A stretch of 5,714 bases of DNA, taken from the NCBI GenBank assembly GCA_016934095.1, contig JAFGTO010000593.1, positions 1 to 5,714 on the forward strand, in the 5' to 3' direction. The position numbers and the translations under genes were made by a program. Position 1 is the first letter of the stretch; each line of letters starts with the position of its first letter. The notes beneath the pieces are model-generated. The model was not told the origin of the DNA. It saw only the letters and a program-made list of their open reading frames with translations, and made no database searches. Shown here one piece after another: positions 1-5,332 of this stretch. The DNA comes from Candidatus Glassiibacteriota bacterium (GTDB lineage: Bacteria > Gemmatimonadota > Glassbacteria > GWA2-58-10).

Positions 1-361
1 AGATATTGTAGCCCAGTCCGCCGAACAGTTCCTTGACGATGACGATGGCGAAAACGCTCCCCAATACCACCATCCACCACGGGGTGTTGGCTGGCAAGTT
101 GAAGGCCAGGAGCACCCCGGTAACCGCCGCCGACATGTCCCTGACTGTATTCGGTCTGCCCCTCAGCTTACGGCAGACCGACTCTGCGGCCATGCAGGAG
201 GCCACGGCCAGCAGGATCAGGAACAGGGCCTGCAGGCCGAAAAAGTAGGCCGCAGCCGCCACGGCCGGCACCAGGGAGACCAGCACGGTCCCCATGATCC
301 GCTCGATCGAATCGGTGGTAAGGATATGGGGAGAGCTGGAGACTTTTAACAGGTCCGCCAA
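1..361 (-). CDS. rnfD: RnfD, ion-translocating ferredoxin:NAD+ oxidoreductase subunit D (N-terminal part, cut by window edge)
   Basis: RnfD is an integral membrane subunit of the Rnf complex, which couples electron flow between ferredoxin and NAD+ to Na+ or H+ transport across the inner membrane. Only the first 120 residues are visible; the family is usually about 320-350 residues, and the FMN-attachment threonine lies in the missing part. Visible hallmarks are SSPHI near residues 9-13, an initial membrane segment at about 23-43, a second at about 44-59, the TVRDMSAAVTGVLLAFNLP stretch at 72-90 followed by PWW (94-96), a further hydrophobic segment at 97-109, and KELFGGLGYN (110-119), which matches the conserved KxxxGGLGxN element. 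The start is taken as TTG (361-359), because an AGAGG ribosome binding site (369-373) sits 7 bases upstream and the protein then begins just before the conserved SSPHI. The gene lies 60 bases after rnfC. Identification is firm; the TTG start is likely but inferred. Confidence 0.9.
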   Translation of the reverse strand, partial: MADLLKVSSSPHILTTDSIERIMGTVLVSLVPAVAAAAYFFGLQALFLILLAVASCMAAESVCRKLRGRPNTVRDMSAAVTGVLLAFNLPANTPWWMVVLGSVFAIVIVKELFGGLGYNI

Positions 362-368
362 TTGGTAA

Positions 369-373
369 CCTCT
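369..373 (-). promoter_or_regulatory. Ribosome binding site deciding the rnfD TTG start
   Basis: AGAGG on the minus strand, 7 bases before the TTG codon at 361-359. There is no ATG between this site and the conserved start of RnfD, so it supports a non-ATG start. Confidence 0.6.
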
Positions 374-421
374 AGTAAATTATTAAGAAACTCCTGCCCG
401 GGCAATCATCCGGTCTCCGAT

Positions 422-1753
422 TCAGGCTTTTTTACGGCGATCCTGCTCCATCACCGTGTACTTGGCGAAGCGGATCAACTGGACCAGGTTGCGGCCGGAA
501 GGGCAGGTATAGCTGCAGGAGCCGCACTCGATACAGTCCTTGACCGAGTACTCCCTGCAGGAATCGAAACGCATGTTCTCGGCCAACAGGGCCAGCTCGC
601 AAGGCATCAGGTGGATCGGGCAGGAATCCACGCAGGAGCCGCAGCGCAGGCAAGGCCGGTGCCGGCTTACCGGGACCTGGCCTGCCATCAGGACCAGTCC
701 GTTGGTGCTTTTCAGCACCGGCACGTCGAGGTCGGGCAGGGCCAGGCCCATCATCGGTCCGCCCATGATCACCTTGCTCAAGCCGTCCGGCAGCTTGCCC
801 CCGACCTTCTCGAGCAGCTCGCGCACGGTCATGCCGACACGCACCCGGTAGTTCCCGGCTTTCCTGAGGTCATCGCCGGCCACCGTTACCACTTTCTCGG
901 TCAAAGGCCGGCCCTTGGCGACCGCATCGAAGATCGAGAGCACGGTGGAGACGTTGTGCACCACGCAACCCACATCCATCGGCAGCCCGCCGCTGGGGAC
1001 CTGACGGCCGGCTACCGCCTGGATCAACTGCTTTTCGCCCCCCTGGGGGTACTTGGTCTTCAGAGGCACCACGTCGAAATTCAGCTCGTCGCGGCACAGG
1101 CGGTCCATCACCTCGATGGCCTCGGGCTTGTTGCGCTCGACCGCAACCAGGGCGCGCTCTGCCTCCAGAATCCTCATCACGATCTTTACTCCGGTGATCA
1201 GGTCTTTGGAGCGCTCGAGCATCTGACGGTAATCGGTGGTCAGCCAGGGCTCGCATTCGGCGCCGTTGAGGATGAAAGTGTCGATCGGCTTGCCCGGCGG
1301 CGGGGAAAGCTTGACATGGGTCGGGAAAGCCGCTCCTCCCAGGCCTACAATGCCCGCCTGCTGCACTATTTTCCTCAATTCGTCCGCACTCAGGTCGCTG
1401 TACTTCTTTGCGCCCTTGGCGGTTTTGGCCCACTTGTCCTCCCCGTCGCTCTCGACCACGATCGCCGGCAAGCTTACCCCGCTGGGATGCGGATAAGGCT
1501 CGACAGCCACGACTTTACCCGAGATCGACGAATGCAGGGGCACGCTGACAAAACCTGTCGGCTCGGCCAGGACCTGTCCGGCGGCGACCTGGTCATCCAC
1601 GGAAACCACGGCCTTTAACGGTGCCCCGATATGTTGCTGCAGGTGAAGAATTACCCTGGAGGGAACGCCAAGCGGCTTGATAGCTTTATCGCTGGTTGCA
1701 GACTTGAATTCCGGAGGGTGAACTCCGCCTTTGAAGGTTGCCTCTTTGAGCAT
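422..1753 (-). CDS. rnfC: RnfC, ion-translocating ferredoxin:NAD+ oxidoreductase subunit C
   Basis: RnfC is the peripheral cytoplasmic subunit of the Rnf complex that handles NAD(H) and passes electrons through iron-sulfur clusters. The 443-residue protein opens with the family N-terminus GGVHPPEFK (9-17). It then has a barrel-sandwich region (about 30-105), the glycine-rich nucleotide/flavin-binding stretch GIVGLGGAAFPTHVKL (134-149), NGAECEPWLTTDYR (163-176), an SLBB-type region around 280-335, and two 4Fe-4S motifs. These are C368-C371-C374-C378 (CLRCGSCVDSCP) and C407-C410-C413-C417 (CIECGSCSYTCP), so all eight cluster ligands are present. The length matches short clostridial or Thermotoga-type RnfC; E. 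coli RsxC has a long C-terminal repeat extension that is missing here. The ATG at 1753 lies 6 bases after the nrdR stop, with AGGA at 1758-1761 overlapping that stop codon, so it is co-transcribed and probably translationally coupled. The gene ends in TGA. Confidence 0.97.
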   Translation of the reverse strand: MLKEATFKGGVHPPEFKSATSDKAIKPLGVPSRVILHLQQHIGAPLKAVVSVDDQVAAGQVLAEPTGFVSVPLHSSISGKVVAVEPYPHPSGVSLPAIVVESDGEDKWAKTAKGAKKYSDLSADELRKIVQQAGIVGLGGAAFPTHVKLSPPPGKPIDTFILNGAECEPWLTTDYRQMLERSKDLITGVKIVMRILEAERALVAVERNKPEAIEVMDRLCRDELNFDVVPLKTKYPQGGEKQLIQAVAGRQVPSGGLPMDVGCVVHNVSTVLSIFDAVAKGRPLTEKVVTVAGDDLRKAGNYRVRVGMTVRELLEKVGGKLPDGLSKVIMGGPMMGLALPDLDVPVLKSTNGLVLMAGQVPVSRHRPCLRCGSCVDSCPIHLMPCELALLAENMRFDSCREYSVKDCIECGSCSYTCPSGRNLVQLIRFAKYTVMEQDRRKKA

Positions 1754-1759
1754 TTGATC

Positions 1760-2230
1760 CTAAGTGGTTTTAAGCGTCTTTTTCGGTGCCAGTTCCTTGA
1801 TTTTCTGCTCGAACTCGCTCACTGCCTCGAAACGGTAATAAACTGAAGCGAAACGTACATAGGCGACAGGGTCGAGATCTTTAAGCTGCTTTATCACCTC
1901 TTCGCCGAGTAGCTTGCTGGGCACCTCGTTCAGATTGAGTCTGTCGATCGCCTTTTCCACGTTATGGATCAAACTGTCAATGGCATCCATTCTGACCGGA
2001 CGCTTCTTGCAGGCAGTGATCAGGCCCATCTTGAGTTTTTCCCTGTTGTACGGCTCCCGCCTGCCGTCGTTCTTTACAACCATCAGAGGTGTGCTCTCGA
2101 TATATTCATAGGTTGTAAAGCGGCGTTTGCAGGAGCAGCACTCCCGCCTTCGCCGGATAAAGGTCCCTTCTTTTATCGAGCGGGAGTCGACAACCTTGCT
2201 ATCCTCGAAACCGCAGAATGGGCATTTCAT
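1760..2230 (-). CDS. nrdR: NrdR, ATP-cone transcriptional repressor of ribonucleotide reductase genes
   Basis: NrdR is a cytoplasmic regulator that senses ATP and dATP through an ATP-cone and represses nrd promoters by binding paired NrdR boxes. At 156 residues it is close to the usual length of about 150. A zinc ribbon occupies residues 1-45 with ligands C3, C6, C31 and C34 (MKCPFCG and the RRRRECCSC stretch), followed by the typical KRRFTTYE; C32 is an extra cysteine inside the second ligand pair. The ATP-cone spans about 48-136, opening with VVKNDGRREPYNREKLKMG and ending near AYVRFASVYYRF (123-134). The ATG at 2230 comes one base after the cpoB stop (TGAAATG). I see no Shine-Dalgarno sequence before it, so translation probably depends on ribosomes finishing cpoB. 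No ribonucleotide reductase gene and no clear NrdR box is visible in this window, so its targets must lie elsewhere. It is followed at once by rnfC. Confidence 0.97.
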   Translation of the reverse strand: MKCPFCGFEDSKVVDSRSIKEGTFIRRRRECCSCKRRFTTYEYIESTPLMVVKNDGRREPYNREKLKMGLITACKKRPVRMDAIDSLIHNVEKAIDRLNLNEVPSKLLGEEVIKQLKDLDPVAYVRFASVYYRFEAVSEFEQKIKELAPKKTLKTT

Positions 2231-2231
2231 T

Positions 2232-2957
2232 TCAGGGATTCAGCTTGGCGCGCGCGAGGGCGGCTGCTTTGGAGTCGGGAAACTTCTGGATCAGCGCCTG
2301 CAAAAAGATTTCGCCTCTTGACCTGTCGCCTGAGATAATAAGACAATCGCCTATCTTATAGAGGGCCTCGGCATGCTCAGGTGATTCCTGGTACTTGTCC
2401 ACGATCATTTTGTAATTGGAGATCGCCTCACCGTACTTTTTCAGCGACCTGTAACTGTCGCCGATGTAAAGATAAGCCTGCGCCCCCAGGGGCGAATCAG
2501 GGAACCGGCTCAGGAAATCACGGAATCCCTCGATCGCCATCTGGTAGTTGGAGGCGGTATAATCCTTGTAAGCCAGGTCGTAGATGTCCCTGGCCTGAAG
2601 CTCCCGGGGCTGGTCAGACTCGGCCGCCGGCCGGCCGCCGGTGGCGCCTGCGGAGGCGGCTCCGGCGGCCACCCTTGCCAGTTTTTTCTCCAGATCCTCC
2701 AGCCGCTGCTCGATAATGGACATGCGCTCGTTCAACTGGCGCACGTCAGCGCCGAAATTGGCATTGAAACGGTCGAGCTGCTGCAGGCGGTTCTTGACCA
2801 GGCTGTCGAGAGCCGCCATTTCCTCACGAAGTCTGCGGTTATCCTGCTTGAGCAGCAGAACATCGGAGCCCAGGATATCCCTGTTGGCAGCCGAAGCACC
2901 GCCGCAGCCTAAAAGAAAGGCGAAACCCAGGCATCCGCAGAACAGCAGCTTGAACAT
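2232..2957 (-). CDS. cpoB: CpoB/YbgF, Tol-Pal system coiled-coil and TPR protein, probable lipoprotein
   Basis: CpoB (YbgF) is an envelope protein that binds TolA and links peptidoglycan synthesis with outer-membrane constriction at division. The 241-residue product has a hydrophobic signal (1-17) ending in LLGC with C18, which reads as a lipobox; ASA at 21-23 could also serve as a signal peptidase I site, so lipidation is probable but not certain. Residues about 30-97 are heptad-rich and form the trimerising coiled coil. An Ala/Gly/Pro linker (about 98-118) follows, and then three TPR-like repeats (about 122-154, 158-191, 195-228), including AYLYIGDSYRSLKKYGEAI and ALYKIGDC. The frame stays open upstream to 3215, but the ATG at 2957 is preferred because it starts directly at the signal sequence and has a GGGG-type ribosome binding site about 9 bases upstream. 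The upstream extension uses rare-looking codons (AGA, AGG, ATA). It lies 254 bases after pal and 1 base before nrdR. Confidence 0.93.
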   Translation of the reverse strand: MFKLLFCGCLGFAFLLGCGGASAANRDILGSDVLLLKQDNRRLREEMAALDSLVKNRLQQLDRFNANFGADVRQLNERMSIIEQRLEDLEKKLARVAAGAASAGATGGRPAAESDQPRELQARDIYDLAYKDYTASNYQMAIEGFRDFLSRFPDSPLGAQAYLYIGDSYRSLKKYGEAISNYKMIVDKYQESPEHAEALYKIGDCLIISGDRSRGEIFLQALIQKFPDSKAAALARAKLNP

Positions 2958-3099
2958 TGCACACACCCCGTTACAGCCGCAAGATTTACGGTTCACTGAA
3001 ACCCTGTTCTTCAGATATTGGAACAAAGGGACCGCATGAAAGCTGCGGGCAGCGTTGGAAACGCGCCCGCGTGCAGGAACACCAAACAGCAACGAAAAG

Positions 3100-3128
3100 A
3101 TTAAATTCACGACCCCTGTAAAGAGCAA
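3100..3128 (-). promoter_or_regulatory. Possible weak promoter for cpoB-nrdR-rnfC-rnfD
   Basis: On the minus strand, TTGCTC (3123-3128) is followed after exactly 17 bases by TTTAAT (3100-3105). The -10 matches consensus at five of six positions but the -35 at only three. A transcript would start near 3093 and give a leader of about 135 bases before cpoB. It lies just downstream of the 3131-3163 palindrome. The match is modest and could be chance. Confidence 0.25.
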
Positions 3129-3130
3129 GA

Positions 3131-3163
3131 TGGGTAGGGCCGTCGCTGCAGCGGCCCTACCCA
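3131..3163. repeat. Perfect 12-bp inverted repeat (intergenic palindrome) between pal and cpoB
   Basis: The arm TGGGTAGGGCCG (3131-3142) is matched exactly by CGGCCCTACCCA (3152-3163) around a 9-base loop, giving a very stable hairpin in either strand's transcript. There is no U-tract after it in either direction, so it is not a classic intrinsic terminator. It sits 48 bases after the pal stop. Its sequence style, a GTAGGGC-type arm, resembles dispersed REP-like palindromes, but no second copy lies in this window, so membership of a repeat family is inference. It could attenuate read-through from pal into cpoB or protect the 3' end of the pal mRNA. Confidence 0.75.
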
Positions 3164-3211
3164 CCAAGTTATATGCAAATCCTATCGCCTGTCTTACTGC
3201 TCGCCGAGGGG

Positions 3212-3742
3212 TCACTCAACGATGAACTCGTCTCTTCTGTTCTTGGACCAGGCGGCTTCGTTGTGTCCCATCGCCGCAGGCCGCGATTCACCCCAGCTTT
3301 TAGTATCCATGCGGCCTTCAGCCACACCGGCATCCGAGAGGAACTGTTTGGCGGAATTACACCGGCGCTCGCCGAGGCCCAGGTTATAGGCATCCGTACC
3401 ACGCTCATCGCAGTGGCCTTCGATCCTGAGACGCAGCTCCGGGAACTCCTTCAACAGGTCCGCGACACCCAGCAACACGTTGCGGAACTCGGGTTTGATA
3501 TCACTTTTATCGAAATCGAAATAGATTCTCTCGGCAGCAATTTTCTGTTTGGCCTGCGAGAGTTTTTCGCGGCGGATCCTGGCCAGGATTTCAGTGCTGT
3601 CCACTTTAACCGGCTCCGGTTTCTTCTCTACTACCGGGGGCGGCGGAGGCGGTGGGGGCGGCGGAACCTCTTTCTTATGACAGCCGATGACTACAAGAAC
3701 CGAAGCGACAAAAAACGAGAGTACCAGAAAGGTCTTTTTCAC
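3212..3742 (-). CDS. pal: Pal, peptidoglycan-associated outer-membrane lipoprotein of the Tol-Pal system
   Basis: Pal is anchored in the inner leaflet of the outer membrane and binds the diaminopimelate of peptidoglycan non-covalently; TolB binding releases it. The 176-residue protein has a lysine-bearing signal (MKK) and hydrophobic core ending in the lipobox VIGC with lipidated C21. A linker of ten consecutive prolines (27-36) and KKPEP follows, then a charged helix (about 50-72) and the OmpA-type domain (about 72-176). This domain contains IYFDFDKSDIKP (73-84), GHCDERGTDAYNLGLGERR (109-127) and MGHNEAAWSKNRRDEFIV (158-175). D112 and R127, at the conserved 15-residue spacing, are the expected diaminopimelate contacts. 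The start is GTG at 3742, chosen because GGAGGG lies 7 bases upstream; the in-frame TTG at 3757 would place that ribosome binding site inside the gene. C111 and C128 are both in the binding loop region. It is preceded by its own strong promoter candidate. Confidence 0.97.
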   Translation of the reverse strand: MKKTFLVLSFFVASVLVVIGCHKKEVPPPPPPPPPPVVEKKPEPVKVDSTEILARIRREKLSQAKQKIAAERIYFDFDKSDIKPEFRNVLLGVADLLKEFPELRLRIEGHCDERGTDAYNLGLGERRCNSAKQFLSDAGVAEGRMDTKSWGESRPAAMGHNEAAWSKNRRDEFIVE

Positions 3743-3749
3743 CGAATCA

Positions 3750-3755
3750 CCCTCC
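3750..3755 (-). promoter_or_regulatory. Ribosome binding site deciding the pal GTG start
   Basis: GGAGGG on the minus strand, with 7 bases to GTG (3742-3740). It overlaps the alternative in-frame TTG at 3757-3755, which argues against that upstream start. Confidence 0.8.
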
Positions 3756-3842
3756 AACGTTAGGTTCTGGTTTGAACAGCAGATAGATTATCGGACCAAT
3801 CCACCATTCTACCGTGAATTCAGGATATTACACTTTGATAAA

Positions 3843-3871
3843 ATTATTACACCAAACTTTGTATTTGTCAA
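3843..3871 (-). promoter_or_regulatory. Strong sigma70-type promoter candidate for pal
   Basis: A perfect -35 TTGACA (3866-3871), a 17-base spacer and AATAAT (3843-3848, five of six consensus positions) face pal. The surrounding 100 bases are markedly AT-rich compared with the flanking genes. Transcription would begin near 3836, giving a leader of about 94 bases. It implies that pal can be expressed independently of the upstream tolA-tolB unit, which suits a lipoprotein usually needed in far more copies than TolB. Confidence 0.7.
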
Positions 3872-3907
3872 GATAAAAACTGCAAAGCCTTTTAGCAACA
3901 GGATCAG

Positions 3908-3934
3908 CAAAATAATTGCACCGGTAGTCCCGGT
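3908..3934 (-). terminator. Possible weak terminator after tolB
   Basis: On the minus strand ACCGG and CCGGT (3920-3934) can pair around a 5-base loop, followed by the T-rich tail CAATTATTTT. The stem is only 5 bp and the tail is interrupted, so termination would be partial at best. The position, 27 bases after the tolB stop and just before the pal promoter, is what makes it worth listing. Confidence 0.3.
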
Positions 3935-3961
3935 TCACCCGTCCCGGAAGGGGAGACTGGG

Positions 3962-5332
3962 CTACCAGTCCAGAAACGGGCTCCAGGCGGGTTCCCTGGC
4001 TTTCCTGAAGCCTTTTGTCAGGGGCCGCTGGGTGTTTCCATCCCAGTCCATGGTAAAGATCTCGAAATTACCCCTGCCGCCCCTGCGGTCCGAAATGAAA
4101 GCGATATGCAGTCCGTCCGGGCTCCAGGTGGGGTCGCGGTTTTCTCCCGCCGTGGTGAGCTGGACAAAATTATCGCCGGTTATGTCGATGATCGCGATCT
4201 GAAACACCCCGCTTATCTCAGTGGTCAATACTATCTTGTCCCCGTAGGGCCTGGGGCGCCAGCGCGGCGTGGTGTTGCGGCTCTCGAAGGTCAGACGGCG
4301 CAGGTTCAGACCATCCGCCCCCATGATGAAGATGTGGGGGTTGCCCGCCCGGGTGCTCATGAAAGTAAGCTCGTCGCCGCTCGGAGACCAGAAAGGCTCG
4401 GTATCCATAGCATAACTGAAAGTCAGCCTCTGGGGCTTATTCTCCCCGGGCGGGAGGTAAAAAATTTCCTGGTCGCCGAGAAAGCCGCTGGAGAAAGTCA
4501 GAAAACCATTGCGGCTGCACCAGTTGGCGGCCATGTCCACTCCTTTGGCTGCCTGCAGCAGGCGGGACTCATGGCTTCTCAGGTCTGCCAGGTACAGGTC
4601 GACATCCCCCTTGAGCGAAGTATAAGCCAGGCTGTACCCGTCCGGACTCCAGCCCGGCAGCTTGGCTATCGAGCTGTCGGAAGTAACCGGTGTCAGGTTA
4701 TACCCGTCGTAGTCGCAGTAAAACAACTCGGCGTTTAGCTCGGAAGTGGGCATGGCGAAAGCGATCCTGGTACCCGCCACTCCTTTTTCGCCGGTGACGT
4801 TGAGCACGATGTCGTCCGAGATGCGGTGGGCCGTCCGGCGCAGTCCGGCCGTTTCCAAGGGATAGTTTTTCAGGAACACCAGCTCCTTGAGCGACAGGTC
4901 GTAGACCCTGAGATCCACCATGGACTGGCGGTCCATGGCGAAAAGAGAGCCGGCGACCAGGTAGTCGGCCCCGGTGGCCTGCCAGCCGTCAAAATGCACC
5001 CTATCCTTGGCCGAGCTCAAAGAAATGAAAGCCAGATCATCGGTGCGGCGGTTGATTACATCGAAACGCAGGCTGTAATCCAGGTCGTCGATGACGATTT
5101 CCCTGATCCGGGCCGCCAACTCGGAGCTTTCGGCAACTCCCAGGCCCTCGGCCGTCAGGGGCGCCACCACTATCTTGTACTTCTGGATGCGCGAGGAGGT
5201 GATCCGCAGGTGCACCTCGCCCGCAGGCAGCCCCCGCGAGGGCGGTGCCTGGGCGGCTGCACCCGGCGCCAGGCCGAGACTCAGGATCAGGATCAATTGC
5301 CGGTAATAACGTCGGTGCTCCCAATATCTCAT
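3962..5332 (-). CDS. tolB: TolB, periplasmic beta-propeller protein of the Tol-Pal system
   Basis: TolB is a periplasmic protein that shuttles between Pal and TolA and helps free Pal from peptidoglycan. The 456-residue precursor (E. coli: 430) has an Arg-rich signal peptide with core LILILSLGL (13-21) and likely cleavage after A27 (AAA-QA). An 11-residue Pro-containing segment (28-38) precedes EVHLRITSSRIQKYKIVVAPL (39-59, two halves: EVHLRITSSR and IQKYKIVVAPL), equivalent to the E. coli TolB box. The N-terminal domain runs to about 180 and ends with the conserved HRISDDIVLNVTGEKG (169-184) and TRIAF. Six propeller blades follow: about 188-218, 225-260, 267-304, 311-348, 354-393 and 399-439, with WSPDG/WSPSG signatures at 228, 315 and 403. 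The chain closes with EPAWSPF near the C-terminus. Blade 3 has a degenerate signature (WCSRNG) and blade 5 has WRPRPYGDKI. The ATG overlaps the stop of the upstream gene by one base (TGATG), with no clear ribosome binding site, so translation is probably coupled. Confidence 0.97.
   Translation of the reverse strand: MRYWEHRRYYRQLILILSLGLAPGAAAQAPPSRGLPAGEVHLRITSSRIQKYKIVVAPLTAEGLGVAESSELAARIREIVIDDLDYSLRFDVINRRTDDLAFISLSSAKDRVHFDGWQATGADYLVAGSLFAMDRQSMVDLRVYDLSLKELVFLKNYPLETAGLRRTAHRISDDIVLNVTGEKGVAGTRIAFAMPTSELNAELFYCDYDGYNLTPVTSDSSIAKLPGWSPDGYSLAYTSLKGDVDLYLADLRSHESRLLQAAKGVDMAANWCSRNGFLTFSSGFLGDQEIFYLPPGENKPQRLTFSYAMDTEPFWSPSGDELTFMSTRAGNPHIFIMGADGLNLRRLTFESRNTTPRWRPRPYGDKIVLTTEISGVFQIAIIDITGDNFVQLTTAGENRDPTWSPDGLHIAFISDRRGGRGNFEIFTMDWDGNTQRPLTKGFRKAREPAWSPFLDW

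Noticed and set aside
395..404. 10-bp palindrome TGCCCGGGCA between rnfC and rnfD
   Set aside because: Short, with no loop and no following T-tract; such palindromes are expected by chance in GC-rich DNA.
362..1618. 418-codon open frame on the plus strand
   Set aside because: It lies wholly antisense to rnfC, which has all eight cluster cysteines and family motifs; the plus-strand product is His/Gln/Ala-rich with no recognisable domain, as expected for a shadow frame in GC-rich DNA.
2088..2112. ATATATT-containing stretch considered as a NrdR box
   Set aside because: It lies inside the nrdR coding sequence, lacks the flanking ACA/TGT symmetry of NrdR boxes, and has no second copy at helical phasing.
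2607..2669. GC-rich low-complexity stretch resembling a repeat
   Set aside because: It encodes the Ala/Gly/Pro linker between the CpoB coiled coil and TPR domain, so amino-acid composition explains it.
3043..3072. Small hairpins around AGCTGCGGGCAGC and ACGCGCCCGCGT
   Set aside because: Stems of only 4-5 bp without a U-tract; not enough for a terminator or structured RNA.
3743..3757. Earlier TTG start for pal adding five residues
   Set aside because: The GGAGGG ribosome binding site would fall within the coding sequence, whereas it is ideally spaced for the GTG at 3742, which also gives a normal MKK signal start.
3173..3763. 196-codon plus-strand open frame over pal
   Set aside because: Antisense to the clear pal gene; no recognisable domain, and its arginine/glycine-rich run is just the complement of the proline codons.
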